From contig JAPYXD010000704.1 in the NCBI GenBank assembly GCA_030998225.1, positions 7,440,001 to 7,504,000 on the forward strand: a DNA stretch of 64,000 nucleotides, read 5' to 3'. A program made the translations under genes and the position numbers. Below the pieces are notes generated by a model. It did no database searches. It was not told the origin of the DNA and was given only the letters and a program-made list of their open reading frames with translations. This DNA comes from Diplolepis rosae (Eukaryota; Arthropoda; Insecta; Hymenoptera; Diplolepididae). This document shows, one piece after another, positions 1 through 12,066 of this stretch. Positions within the stretch are counted from its first letter, which is position 1. Every line of letters starts with the position of its first letter.

Positions 1-108
1 TCACTCAGAGCCTCTTAGAAACTTGGCTCTCGGAATTTGAACCCGGACTGGGATTGAAGCCTATATTAGTCCTTTTAATGGATCAGCATTACCATTAAAT
101 TACCTTTG
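1..108 (-). repeat. tRNA-derived (SINE-like) fragment
   Basis: Read on the minus strand there is a B-box-like stretch, GGGTTCAAATTCC, preceded by an A-box-like stretch (TTAATGGTAATGCTGATCC). No acceptor stem can be paired, so this is not a functional tRNA. A tRNA-derived SINE or tRNA pseudogene cut by the window start is the best reading. Only weak sequence motifs support it. Confidence 0.28.
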
Positions 109-1720
109 TACTGTTTACAATTACTATATACAGTATAAATTATCTGATAAACGTGTTATATTGGCTCTATGTGCCTCTCATGATTGTTTTGGCTATTTGT
201 TCTCTAGAATAAAAAGCCAAAAAGACAAAAGAAGAAGGATTTAATAGTGGCTGATGTTCAAGTTTGAAAGCAAGGCTCTTAATTTCTAGATACACTTATT
301 GCACAAAATGAGTATAAATCTTTCTTAACAGTACTTTCATATTGACTACGTTAATATGCCCTATTTTTTATCACAATTTATTTTATTTTAAGTGTTCATA
401 AATAAAATTGTTATTATGATTCTTAATATAGTCTACTACGAATCTCTAGTACTTTGCATTTTTTGTATTTTTGTATTTTTTTTTTTATGTATTATTTTCT
501 CATAATGACTATATTGAATTTTATTTTTTCACAATTTTAAGTACATGGAGGAAAGTAGTTCGAGAAACTTTAGTCAACTATTGAGCAAAGTTGGGATGTA
601 TGGATACTTTTCAATATTATTGTAATAATTTTTGACATACATTTGGGAACTTTACCCTGCATTTTTAAAGTTTTCCGAACTGTGATGCATTCTTCATCAA
701 TTAGTATGTTACTAATTATTGGAATAATATTAAATTATCTCCAACTAATATTTTATTCTGTGTCGTGTTTTAAATACTCGCCTTTCGAAATCGATATAAT
801 TAAAATTTTAATTAATAATTAATAATTTCTAATTTAATTGTATCCTGGAATCATGTGTCTGTTCGTGTATCATTTGTGAGAATTTTTAATTATTCAAACT
901 CAATTTAAAAACAACTTCATTACACGTCTGGAAAATTTCATTCTATATTTACTTGTACAAGTTTCTCCTAGATTTAAAAGAACAAACAGAATTTCAATTC
1001 CAAAAAAGCATATCTGTAATCATTAAACATATTCGAAATCCACTCAAAGAAAATCTATTCTATTTTCCGTTTCTCTGTATCATCTAATTATTTTCCATCT
1101 AACTAGTTCAGTAAATACGCAATAAGTGGTAATTTTGTAAATTTATCTTACTAATTTGGTCATTTAATCACTAGAAAATGATGGGAATGTAGACCACAAG
1201 AAATAATGGGAAATCAAGACGTTTCTGTGATCACTTCTGGGATCTAAAGCAATTGCTACAGATTCCACGTCAAATCAACTTCTGCTTTTACGAGTTGATA
1301 GCTAAAGACGGAAAATTCCTAGTTCTTTTGGACTAAAAGCTTTCTCTCGATCTTCAGGTCTGTAATCATAAAAGCATTGTAACAAGGTATTGAACATGAA
1401 ATACACCTGAGCAATGCACATTGTTTTCCTAAGCCAACATTCGCATTCAAGAATACAATGCCATCACAAGTGAATTATATTCATCCTCAGTGCCCTCGTC
1501 CATGATTTATCTACCAAAGAAGATTTTTTTTTCAAGTTACCCAAGTCGAAATTAAATTGATATTTGAAGGGTATAAACGGTTTTCAACGGCTTTAAGACG
1601 TTTAAACTAACTTTAAAAGGTGATCGTTGGTCAAGTCGGATTTTAAACTTCCTTTTAACTGGACATGTAATAATTGTGAGTCGGATTTGAACGGATTGAA
1701 GCGGTGATGATATAGGCTCA
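109..1720. other. AT-rich stretch, no gene recognised
   Basis: Low-complexity AT-rich sequence with stops in all frames. I see no coding stretch and no paired termini. The motif GAGTCGGATTTGAACGG near 1678 has a rough inverted partner near 3110, too weak to call an element. Confidence 0.5.
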
Positions 1721-1723
1721 TAA

Positions 1724-1969
1724 TTTTTAGGCGAAATTAGGACGGTTTTAAAGGAAAAAGATTCCCGCTTACAATTTGATCATGATTTTAATTGGGATAA
1801 CTTATTAATTTTATACAAAGAAAATAATTATTTTAAAAGATGCTTAGCGGAAATTTTTTATATAAAAAAAGAGGGAAATAATTGCTTGAACTTTATTACA
1901 GACTTGAAGAATTATATCCCTTCTTATAATGTGATCATGAAAGAACTTTTAAATTCCAAATGTAAATAA
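1724..1969 (+). pseudogene. Penelope-like element, C-terminal end of the GIY-YIG region
   Basis: An open stretch of 81 codons ends in a TAA at 1967-1969 and has no start codon. Its middle reads FDHDFNWDN, then LLILYKENNYFKRCLAEIFY, then IKKEGNNCLNFITDL. This matches the conserved tail after the GIY-YIG endonuclease core of PLE proteins (a histidine and F-x-W-D-N block, then K-x-x-x-x-Y-x-x-R and E-x-x-x-I/F-x-I-K). In a living element this domain nicks target DNA for target-primed reverse transcription. The RT and GIY-YIG core are missing upstream, as expected of a 5'-truncated insertion. A PLE-type tail with a hammerhead-like motif follows on the same strand, which supports the assignment. 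Confidence 0.72.
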
Positions 1970-2720
1970 AAAATCTCATTTTCATGCTTTGTTTCCATGT
2001 CTTCATTAGTTTCCTCCATCCTATTATTAATCTGTATTTATTTTAATTCAATTTCAATACTAATTTTATTCAGTAATTTACAATATTTCTCATTTTTACA
2101 TTACAGCACTTTCCAAATCTCAGTTCAGTATGTTACCTACTCCATGTTTGTTTATGAATTTCTTGCCTCTCTACTCGCCTTTCAGTATAGCTTGAACTCT
2201 TGTCTCGTTAACACATACTATATATTTATTTCCATCGCTTTAATATGATGTTTATAACAAATTGTTACTGTTACATGTTTAAATCGACTAGTTTCTGTTA
2301 TTTTTCCAAAAAAATTTTATTATACTGTTCTCACATGGATTTTTAGGTAATTAATTTGTATGTTTATATTAGTTATTAATTTAGTATCCACTCAGTTATC
2401 TCTTATTTCAAACTTTATGTTATTATTTTTATATTATCCTTTCTAATTTCTTTCTAATTTCTTTTATACAGAGAGACGAATACTGTACTTTTTAATTGAT
2501 CATTTTTGACGATTTATGTCTTTACTCTTGGATGTGACTGATGATGTACTTTAATTTTATATTTGACTAATGCTAATTTTGTCCTGATGAGGAAGTCGTA
2601 CATAACTTCGAAACGTCGAATACAACTCATCATTATTTATTATTGTCTGAAGAAGTCGTTTTTTCTACCCTTCATACGTTCACACAATATGGATTCTTAG
2701 ACGATTTTAACATCAACATC
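1970..2720 (+). mobile_element. 3' tail (pLTR-like) of a Penelope-like element
   Basis: This non-coding stretch follows the PLE C-terminal fragment. It carries a hammerhead-like motif and ends with TTAACATCAACATC. Similar ends occur at 29935 (CCAACATCAACAT) and, on the minus strand, at 61877 (AAAGATCAACAT), each on the 3' side of a hammerhead-like motif. The shared architecture marks the element 3' end. The exact boundary is uncertain by a few bases, and no target duplication was found. Confidence 0.55.
2584..2618 (+). ncRNA. Hammerhead-like ribozyme motif in PLE tail
   Basis: The core CTGATGA is followed by a stem-loop whose arms GAAGT and ACTTC pair around a 9-nt loop, then by GAAAC. This is the catalytic-core order of a hammerhead ribozyme. 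One extra G sits between CTGATGA and the stem, and the same extra G is seen in the other motifs here. Minimal hammerheads are known from Penelope-like elements. Stem III would be very short, so self-cleavage is inferred, not shown. Confidence 0.55.
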
Positions 2721-4067
2721 ATGATCTTTGGATAATAAAACCTATAGAAATAAAATAATGATTTTACTTCATAATTATGATATCATATATTATGCAAATT
2801 ATTTCAGGGTATATATTGGAATAAGACAAGTTGACATGCGATTCAATAAAGTCTATAAATATTATCTATTCATATTTTACATGAGAATGAAATTACTCAT
2901 TAATTCGTAGAAAATGTATAACAAAGTGGGCAATTGGCGATAATATTTTGGACCAATCTTATCAATACAGTCTCCAGTTGAAACGACCATACATCAAAGG
3001 TCATTTTATTATTCTATTTTTGCTTGAAATCTCAAATAAGAACTAGTTTCTTCACCCAAAGTCCGCCTCAATAACTCGAATTTAAATCTATCCAGGTCGG
3101 ATATTTTTCGACTCAAATCCGTTTAAATAAAGTTCTTAATATCGACTCGGGTATTTCTAAAACCTTAAAATCTTTATTCTGATTTCCTGTACGTACAAGT
3201 CAAATTTCCCACAGGTACAAAAACAACCAGAAAGTAATGGTTCACTGAAGTGTAGAAAGTTAACTTCAAACTGTGATTATGTAAGTATCGACTAGGAAAT
3301 TTGAAGCAGTAAAACGTATTAAAGCAAATAGAATGCTAACACTCGTACTTAAGTGAATTCTCAAATACCGAAGGAGTATTCAATAAGAAAGGGGAGAAAA
3401 CCTCGTCGATTTCTCGTTTGTATGAAAGCAGTTCAAAGCGTTTCTTCACATATCGGCTTTTGCAATCTCCTGCTAAAATTATTCAGTAGAGAAGGGTAAG
3501 GAAATTCGGACGCTGCAAAAGAAAAGTTCACTAACGTTGTTTTCTCCAAGCAAGTAGTCTTTTGAACGAATGGAAATGACAGCTTCTGTAGCTTGCATAC
3601 TTAACATAAGAGAAGTAGAGCGTACTAAGAAGGAAAAAAAGGCAAAAGTGAAATAGAATAGAAAGCTGGACATGAACTAAGTGTTTCTGGCGATCTCTGA
3701 TAATACATTAATTGCCTGTGAATAAAGGAGGAGCTTGTCAAGAAAAACATAATAATCGATGCAAGCGCAGTCCTTAATTAACCACATTTATATAATTTCC
3801 ATCTTCTTTATAAGTAATATGCTCTTGCACTGTTAAAAATATTTGAGAATTTACAACATTTTTACAATACAGATTTAATGCAAAATTGACTTCACGATAA
3901 TGTAAAGTGAAATCTCAAAGATTGTAATTAAATATATGAATCATTATCAATCAAAAAATTATTGAAAAATCAAAAATTTAGAAGCCTAACTTAGAAAAAA
4001 TTTTGACATGTAAAATGTCTGCCTTCAGAATATATTTTTCGGATTATTTTTCACTTTTACGTTGTGT
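2721..4067. other. No gene recognised
   Basis: AT-rich sequence without a supportable ORF. Short open frames, for example near 3479-3673, show no recognisable motif. Confidence 0.45.
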
Positions 4068-4535
4068 TTAAGGGGCTACGCCACCCCTGAAAGCTGAAAA
4101 CGAGGTCCAATTTCATAATTTTATTATCGGAAAACGAAAGAATCGGAGGTAAATTTACATGCAAAAATTCATTATGTATCATTTGCAGATTCAAAAACAA
4201 TTTTTATGTTATACATTTTATGCATAATATCGCTGTCCTTGTCATGTGTTTTATCTATGGCGAGTACAAATGTTCGACATTGTAGCTGCCACAATTTTTA
4301 TCCAACTTCAATAAAAAAACTCAGTGATCTATTAAACATCAATGACTATCAGGTGACGTAACGGTTTTTCGATATTTTGATCTGCTGCTGAATAGTACAT
4401 TTTTTTTTTTAACTCGTTTTTTTCCGATGTTTTAATTTATTTATTAATTTATGTATAAAAATATAAATGTTTTTTTGTAAACCTTCACGACTCAACACCC
4501 GATAAAGAAAATTCAGAGGTGGCGTAACCCCTTAA
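4068..4535. mobile_element. TTAA-flanked MITE (Kolobok/piggyBac-like ends)
   Basis: TTAA at 4068-4071 and 4532-4535 flank a 460-bp unit. Its ends are inverted repeats: GGGGCTACGCCACCCCTGAA on the left, and GGGGTTACGCCACCTCTGAA as the complement of the right. A TTAA target duplication is typical of piggyBac and Kolobok elements, and the GGG start leans toward Kolobok. No transposase is present, so it is non-autonomous. The other TTAA-flanked units here (23837, 31632) also begin with GGGG. Confidence 0.78.
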
Positions 4536-4713
4536 CTCTCCACTCTGAAAAATATTTAGCTACTTTAATGACATTTTTTTTGTTTTAACCATAAAATTTT
4601 GTTGTTACACTGATGACAAAATGTTTAGTAGATACAACCAAGGAATTTATTCATTCAACCAAAAATTTCGGTTTTTTGAACAAAATGGTATCGTTAGATC
4701 AACTTTACTTTTG

Positions 4714-5083
4714 CTCTCTAAACCTGAATCAGTGAAATAGTCATTGATTATATCATTGAAAATATATCAATTGATGAATCAGTGCCCTGCTTTGATTTCA
4801 CTGAGGAATCAGTGAATGCGTCACGTGAACATAAGTTTTGAATTCGCGAATTCAAAACTTTCATCTACACTTTACTGATTTATCGTCCATTAATAATAAT
4901 AATAATTAGGTAATTTCGTTTTAGTGTTGTTTAGCCTGAAATAAATAATATAAGTGAGTTAAATCTATTTCACTGATTCATCAGTCGAATTTCACTGATT
5001 CTCAGTGAAAGACTTATAGCTGCTGCCATCATTGAATAGTCACTGCGAGTCAGTTAACCGTTCACTGATTCAGGTTTAGAGAG
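4714..5083. mobile_element. Small TIR element with repeated CACTGATTC motifs
   Basis: The left end CTCTCTAAACCTGAATCAGT and the complement of the right end agree over about 23 bp. TG lies just outside both ends and may be a 2-bp duplication. Inside, the motif ATCAGTGAA or its complement recurs many times in both orientations near the ends, as expected of subterminal transposase-binding repeats. There is no coding capacity. Confidence 0.65.
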
Positions 5084-7601
5084 TGTGGTTGTCGATTTGT
5101 CTACAACTTAACCGTAAGCATACTTGTTTTTTTATTTTAATTAAGTATTTCAGACGAAACAAATTCATAGGAAATGACCATTTTTCTCATTGGTGTATAT
5201 TTCATTTATTGTAAAATCATATGATGTTCTGGAAATAAACTTTCAATACATTTATTGTGGAATTCCGAAATAAATTTTTTGCAGTAAGTTAAGAAAAACA
5301 ATATACACCCTTCTTTTTAAGAAATCCAATTAATTTTCTCCAATGAAATAAAATAAAAGATTTCTTGCATTTTCTCTCTCATTTACTCATCATTTTAAAA
5401 CATCCATTTGAACGATTCAGCTATAAAACATGAGCGAATGCAAAAATAATTTTTAATTACAGGGTATTACAAATAAAATTGATTTTATGAAAAGTTAATG
5501 ATAAGTATAAAGACGTGTAAAGTTTCAACAGTTTTCATGGAAACATGCCAGTGCATTCTAAACTTTTACAGGATCGCCTGAACCATCTTTGGGTATAAGA
5601 TCGTCGAGTATCCAATTTTAAGTGCAAAGGGATGTTTCTTTTTATTTTCTGAGGTAAGTTTTCTGGCGCTCATCGTAAAAGAGAAAAAGTAAATAGCCAC
5701 AGGCATTTATCTCCTCGTCTATATCCCCTCTACATACCTATCGCTTTTCGCTCATTTCCATTTTTCCCTTGCACGGGAATACAAAATTTCTCGACCACCG
5801 GGTTATTAAATTTCACCTGCAAAATGTATTTTACAGTTCTCCCTTTTACATTCACTCCTTACAAGCTTTTTCCTCGAAATAAAACCTCGCGTCCTGACCA
5901 ACACGTAATTCAATCTCCTCACATTTATGTACAAAAAAGCGAATTATTTGGAAAAAACCTTGTTCGTTGCCAAGTTGTTTCCACATAATGTGATATCAAT
6001 TCAAAGGGTTTAACAATAAGCATAATGCAACAAAACAGCTCTCATTGGATTAGTTACAAAAATAGGATTTGAAAAATTCATTCAATTTGCAATTGTATTC
6101 AAACTCCAATCATAAGTGATAAACAAGGCTAAACTTGATAGGAATTACTTGACAGTTAAAGTAAATTATCTTTATAAAAAGAGGTTTTTTTTTTAATTTT
6201 ATGTTTTATGTCTGTAGTTTTTATTATACTAATTTCAATTAGTTACTGAATTTGAGCTATACATCTGTCGATTTTGACTGATTTCTCAATTAATATGAGT
6301 CAAAAGAACCTATTCAATGCAGTCACTGATTGAAATTAATAAAAAACAACTGATATATTTATTTTATCTATCCATATTTCTTGCTATCTTCATATTTGAA
6401 TTATTTTTACTATTATAACCTTTTTTACAGAGTTATTTGTTTTTTGTAGATTTCAAGGAAGAGAATCGAATCGCAGGTATGGTTTTCAGTGAAAATATTC
6501 ATTTTCACCGAATATATTTTCAAGGCAAACAGGGATTCGCGTTTGAATTTAGGAATGTCGTTTGCATTCTGTTCAGGGTTTTTTTTTTTAAAGAAGACAC
6601 GAGAAGGATTTAACGAAATTGTTTCACAAAAGATACATCTATATATATTTCATTCCTTCAATTTACATTTGAGATGAATTTGCTTTAACGAAGCCTTCAC
6701 ATTCATAGACTCTCTGTTATTCAATAGACGGAAATTATATAAATGTACAAATCCCTGTGGTTTTGTCGACACGAATAATTATATCACAGATAAAAAAATA
6801 TTTCATTTTTGAGTTTCATTTGTGTCTTCATTATATTAATTAGTTACAAGTTGTACGTATGATTAAAATAATAAACAATTTGACATTTATCGCTATTTTT
6901 ATATTACGTTCGTGTGGGATTATATATTTGCAATATTCAAAATAAGTTATAACTTTGATAACCAAACAAAAAATTCAGATATAACTTTGGACAAGTTTGA
7001 AAGGAAGATACCGTATTCTCAGGCTTAGTCCTTTGAACCTTACGTTTCTAAAAGTCACATCATTCTTGAGGGAAATTCCTGAAGAAACTTCGTTGACAAA
7101 TCTTAAGCCAATGTCCTCGCAACATTTATCTTTTCCCTACATTGAGAAACAAGATTGTAACAGCAAGGAGTTTTGTACGTTTAATTTTAGGAAATAATGT
7201 TACAAATAATTCTTCATAGATATTTATTTTTTATAGCATTATAAAAATTATTGACTCTTTTTATCTTTGCATTTTATGTCACTTTTATGAATTTCTTACA
7301 TCTATAATACTTTTTTTTAGTTCGGAAGTCGTAAAAAATTTGAAAAAAGGCTTCCAAGATTAGTTTTTATCGAACGCCAAACACACCTATATATACTACA
7401 GTTTGCTTTCTCCAGACGCAAAGGATTTTTCTTATTTTTTCTCGTAAAGGATCATGCTTTCTTGGCCTTTCTGTTTAAAATCCAATTTTTCAGAGATTAA
7501 AGCCAATTAAATTTATTTACTCGTATAACGTCAGTGTTTTGTTTTTTGTTGGAAGTTGATCAAATCTTGAAAATTGAATTTTTCAAATTAAATACCTTGT
7601 A
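5084..7601. other. No gene recognised
   Basis: AT-rich sequence, slightly more GC near 5570-5900. Open frames at 6489-6677 and 6997-7197 are short and lack recognisable domains. I found no paired element ends. Confidence 0.4.
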
Positions 7602-7786
7602 AGCTGAGAAAAAAATGCTATTGCATTTATAGTATTTCTGCCAAAAGCATGTATATTATTGATTCAAAAAAATATTCCATAAGAATTGATACATATGCTA
7701 CCAATTCTATAGCATTTTGATTTAAATCAATGATAACATGCTTTTGGCAGAAATGCTATAGATTCAATAGCATTTTTTTCTCAGTG
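7602..7786. mobile_element. 185-bp MITE, CACTGAG-type ends
   Basis: The terminal inverted repeats run about 54 bp each. They share GAGAAAAAAATGCTATTG at the ends and TTTCTGCCAAAAGCATGT further in. The right end reads CTCAGTG followed by TA; the left has TA then AGCTGAG, so one end has mutated. A truncated copy lies at 20129-20215. The ends resemble those of the larger elements at 10917 and 14076. Confidence 0.78.
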
Positions 7787-8123
7787 TATGCTTCGCCATT
7801 TTTGATTTTTTTTTATCTGATTGTTTTCTAAATCTTGGATGGAAACTGTGAGAAGTTTAGCATTCTCTTCAACAAAATTTATAAAAATAAGAATATTATT
7901 AATTTGAGGTAAATACTTATTTTAAAAATAAATAAAACACAAAAGCAAATATAGGTACCGTGATGTTACAAAATTTTCCGAAATCAAGAAATGTATTTCA
8001 CACAATTTTGGTTTTAGTAAGCATTATTACTTACTTGACAGCTGTTAACGTCTCAGTTATATGCATAAAATAGTTTCATTTTTATTGTCGATTGAAGCAA
8101 AAAACTTTTGTGTATTTAGAAAA

Positions 8124-8187
8124 ATGGAAAAAAGTGAGTTTCAAGTGGTGATTAAAAACTTATATTCAAAAGGCTTAACATCGAAAG
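8124..8187 (+). pseudogene. Mariner transposase N-terminus, fragment
   Basis: The reading MEKSEFQVVIKN, then KGLTSKEV, corresponds to the start of a mariner transposase, and the DNA matches the start of the copy at 24357 (ATGGAAAAAAGTGA). Similarity stops after about 20 codons and neither the helix-turn-helix nor any catalytic motif follows. It is a relic of about 65 bp, too short to place in a subfamily with certainty. Confidence 0.5.
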
Positions 8188-10046
8188 AGGTCAATCTTTC
8201 TTTCGTGATTTTGGAAATTTTGTCTATTATTGACAAAGGCAGGTATAGCGCCCAAAACATTATTTTTTTTAAATTGTTGAACACTAAAATCACCTGAAGG
8301 TAACGAACCTTAATTTGGCAGTGTTGTCCTCTTGTTAGGGAAAAATAGTGGTTACAGTACTTGCATAAACTGTTAATATGACAATCAACAATCACTTCAT
8401 ACTTAAATAAATACTGTCTGCGGAATATCGAAGATTTTAGTGCTTTATCGATAGTTAAGATAAGGACTCCCAGACAGAACATATCCCCATGTGTGCGAAG
8501 AGAACAATTAAAACAGTAATTTACGGACATTTACATGCAGTTGGAATTAACAGTCGCGGAATATTATTTCCTGACAATTACTGAAACAAGCGACAGTGAC
8601 GAAGGGAAAAACAAGCACCACTCATCGATAGAAACTAATGGATTTCTCTTCAAAATTGATTAATTAATTACGTGGAACATTTTTGTAGAAGTAAATATTA
8701 TAAAAATCTCACGAAAAACTTGAAGTCTTTCTTAATATTTTAGAAATTTTAATATCATTCATTTTTACGAATATTAATAGATACCAAAATTTATGTTTTC
8801 GATGAAACAGAAAGCGAGGAAACTTGACACTTTCCCTCAGACGACAAGAAAACAAATTGAGAAATTGAAAATAATTCTCTATGGAACTTTGATTATGCAC
8901 CTTTAGATTTTACTATAAATGAGGCAAGTGCTCAAGCTTCTACCTGTCTTGTAATTTTTGCAAATGATATTCTAGAGAAAGATTCCTTTATGAAGTAAAA
9001 CTTGTCTGTAAAAAAAAATAAAATTAAAAAATGCTTACTTGAAGAATTTACAAGGTGGCTAATCCTTATTGTCATGACTACAGAAGACTTATGTCCATGC
9101 TTCATTACTTTTTGATTCAAATATGTACCTTGTGGTTCCTTGCATAAGCTTTTAATCTATTGGCGTCAATATTCTCAACAATAATATTAATGTATATTAT
9201 TTTTTAGATAAGCATAATTTTAAACAAATGAGCAATTTTATATTCAGTTTAGCATGAGAATTTCATTTTTAAATATAATATTTAGGGTTTTTATATACAA
9301 CCCTCTCACAAAGAATTCAAATTCAAGTAGAAAAGGTATTTCGACCCTAGCCTTCGATATAATATATTCAAAGACAGTAGATAAAGTAAATCATGAGCAG
9401 CCAATCGAAATAAATTTTTAGGTGAAAAGTAGGCTATATAAGGATACAATAATTTAATGTTGGCAAAATGAAAACTAAAAATATAATTATAACTTTAAAA
9501 ACAATCATTTCCATTTAACATCATGATTTTTGAAAAATATATACACTTCTCGTTGAAAATTTATTAAAAATTGTAGAAAGATACAATAAAATTGATCAAA
9601 ATTACCAATTTTCGCTAAAATTTGAATAACTTCAAAAATTTGACAAGTAGCTATATATTTTTGCAAAAAGAGAATTTCTATTTTGAGTACTGAAGATATA
9701 CTATCAATCCTAATTCAAAACAACGGAAGGAATCAGAGGGCTAGATGTCGGCATAAATTTTAGTGTCAGTAGTTAAGGGTTTTCATGGCCAGACACTGCA
9801 CATAGAAGTAAGGGAATATTAATTCTCATAATTCATAATAAAATTTTTTAATGATCAATATTTGGTGAAAATATAATTTAAGAACAAAAATAAATTTTAT
9901 TTCAAACGATAAGTTTAAAAAATTATAGTTTCGTTTATGTGAAATATTTTAACATGTTTTGCCAAAAACCATGTTTTTTAAACGGTGGGAAAGATAACGA
10001 GAAAACGGCTTGACCAATTTTCATAATTCTCTTTTTGAATTACAGT
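8188..10046. other. No gene recognised
   Basis: AT-rich sequence. Open frames on the minus strand at 8141-8530, 8709-8900 and 8932-9120 show no domain or family signature and look like chance. Confidence 0.4.
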
Positions 10047-10262
10047 TTGTTGATCTTTTTACGTCCGAGAATATTAAAAATTCAAGTGTAGTACACATGT
10101 AATGTGTTTGAAATTAAAAAACGACACTTTCGGACCAAGTCATTTTATTTTAAAAAACAGTTCCAACGTTTCGAGAACACAATGTATCTCCAAATCAGGG
10201 AATAAAAGTTCTTATTACCACATTAGTATTAAATTTGTTAAATCTTAAAATTGTAAGAATAA
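10047..10262 (-). mobile_element. Isolated PLE tail fragment, same family as 61877-62080
   Basis: About 210 bp align closely with 61877-62080, including TTGATCTTTTTACGTCCGAG, the segment with TTCGGACCAAGTCATTTTAT, and the hammerhead-like motif. On the minus strand it ends with GATCAACA, the PLE 3' terminus. No coding sequence is attached, so it is a severely 5'-truncated or solo tail. The two copies differ by scattered substitutions, including damage to the ribozyme core. Confidence 0.7.
10163..10198 (-). ncRNA. Decayed hammerhead-like motif
   Basis: On the minus strand the motif reads CTGATTTGGAGA, a loop, then TTCTCGAAACG. The invariant CTGATGA has become CTGATTT, so the core is probably dead. 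The closely related copy at 61992-62027 keeps CTGATGA. Confidence 0.5.
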
Positions 10263-10641
10263 ACATATAAACCTTTTTTGAATCTATATAAAATTTTTCT
10301 AAATCATCTTAATATAATCATCTTAATAACTTACTAAAATGCTACTGAAATTCACCTTTGGAATGATAGTAAGACATTTCGAAAATATAATTGATTTCGG
10401 ACTTATTAATCTTTTTAAATAAAAATTTGAAGTTCGTTTGTCATATAGAATTCTGCGTGAAACATAAGCTGATCATAGCAAACATACTCTTCAAAAATCA
10501 CTAAAGACGAAGATATACTTGGACAATGTATGGTGATATAAAGAGATATCAGATACGCTACATTGTAGTTCAGCAAAAATTTAGGAACCAAGTCAAAGAT
10601 TGTTAAAGCTGTCCGGGCTGTAGGGAGACGAGCAAGGGAAA

Positions 10642-10860
10642 ACGCAATATAAGAGACTTAGGAACAAAGTGCAGAGAAGATGCAGAAAACAGCGAAATTA
10701 CTGGATAGAAAGAAAATGTAAAGAAGTAGAAAAGTTATTTACGTTAGGAAAAGTAGATGCAGCTCACAGGGAAATCAGAGAAAATTTTAGGGAAAGACAA
10801 ATTAATGCAAACATAGTCAGGGATGAAAGCGGAATTCAAGTTGTTGAGCATTTATCAAAG
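10642..10860 (+). pseudogene. LINE fragment, linker between endonuclease and RT
   Basis: The reading KTQYKRLRNKVQRRCRKQ, then NYWIERKCKEVEKL, then AHREIRENFRERQ and IVRDESGIQVVE resembles the basic linker between APE endonuclease and reverse transcriptase in RTE-like non-LTR retrotransposons (W-I-E-x-K-C-x-E-x-E, then I-x-D-x-x-G). No RT motif follows. A CACTGAG-ended element begins 57 bp downstream. The family assignment rests on pattern resemblance alone. Confidence 0.38.
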
Positions 10861-10916
10861 TCTCAAATAAGAAATCATTTCTGCCTGTCAGTGTTAAGTA
10901 TTTATAAAAGTTGCTA

Positions 10917-11872
10917 CACTGAGAGAAATCCTATTAGTTGTGCTGACTAAAAGGTCACAACTATATATTTTTAGTAAGCAGTACCAAAAATTTTGTAAAT
11001 GCTACTAATTTTTTTTTGTAAAATTGATCAAATTCATTTATTTTGAGAAATATAAATATTTTATTTCCATATGCAATATTTCGTGTGTAAACATAACTTG
11101 CAATTCTTTGATAATAGTAAACTTCAAGAAATAATTGTATAGACGAATTAGATTTTACCTGCTTTTCAACTGTTTTGAATCGTTTTGAATTCGTTACATA
11201 CATTGATTTCTTAAAATTTTGCTTTTGTTCTTCATCAAAATGAGAAGAATTGAATCATGGTAATTTTAAAGTATAATTGTAAACTGTTGTGCAGTTTTTG
11301 ATGAAAAACCTCTCAACAATTATCATCCTTTGTTACATTTTAAAAAACAATAATTAAAAAAGTTTTTCTTCTAAATAATTCTAACCTAAGAAAGTTCCCA
11401 TCGACATCAACAAAAATAAAATAGATAGAATGATGAATTTAACAGTTTTTTCAATGTTGGAATTACTATTTCAATCATATACGGATAAGAAAATTATTCA
11501 GTTTCTAATTAAGATATTGGAATAGTTTTTAATACAACTTTTTTCCGTTATGTCGAAAAAATATATATTTTTGTAATAACTCAACTGGACAAATATTAAA
11601 AGCAATTAACGCAATTAGTAAGTTTTACAAAAACGTATTGGTAACATCTATTATAAGCTCGATACAATGTGGGAATGCATGAAAATAGTCGCGGCTACAA
11701 AACGGACCGACTAATCGGATTTTGTAAGTTTTACTAAAAATTTTAATCATTGCTACTCAGTTAATATTGCTGTAAGAACTAAGGTGCTTAGATGATACTG
11801 AGTAAAAAACATACTTATGACCCATTTTTACAAAAAAAAATAGGTAACCACGACTAATACTTTCTCTCAGTG
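10917..11872. mobile_element. 956-bp CACTGAG-ended non-autonomous element
   Basis: The ends are CACTGAGAGAAATCCTATTA on the left and, as the complement of the right, CACTGAGAGAAAGTATTAGT. They match through about 28 bp, with AGTTGTG/AGTCGTG following. TA flanks both sides (10915-10916 and 11873-11874). No ORF is supportable inside. The first 12 bases equal those of the 14076-17396 element, so the two probably share a transposase source. Confidence 0.75.
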
Positions 11873-11965
11873 TAATAAAAACATTCTTTAATGTCGTTGT
11901 GTGAAATTTTTATATTCTTATCATAAATGAAAAGAATGTGAAGAATGACTCGAAATTTTCAACAA

Positions 11966-12062
11966 ATGTTAAAACTTGAAGAAAGACAATATCTAAATTC
12001 CATTTTTCAGTTAAATTATACGAAATAAGAAAAAAAAGTTATAATATTTTTTATTACACTAT
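11966..12062 (-). repeat. Single ~150-bp module, partial
   Basis: Contains TTAAAACTTGAA, then CCATTTTTCAGTTAAATTAT and ACGAAATAAGAAAAAAAGTT, matching the modules in 28446-29690 and 57397-59545 in the same orientation. It stops beside the DD41D element. Confidence 0.55.
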
Positions 12063-12066
12063 TATA

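Noticed and set aside
8141..8530. 129-codon open frame on the minus strand
   Set aside because: Overlaps a mariner relic on the other strand, has no domain signature, and its composition is that of AT-rich chance ORFs.
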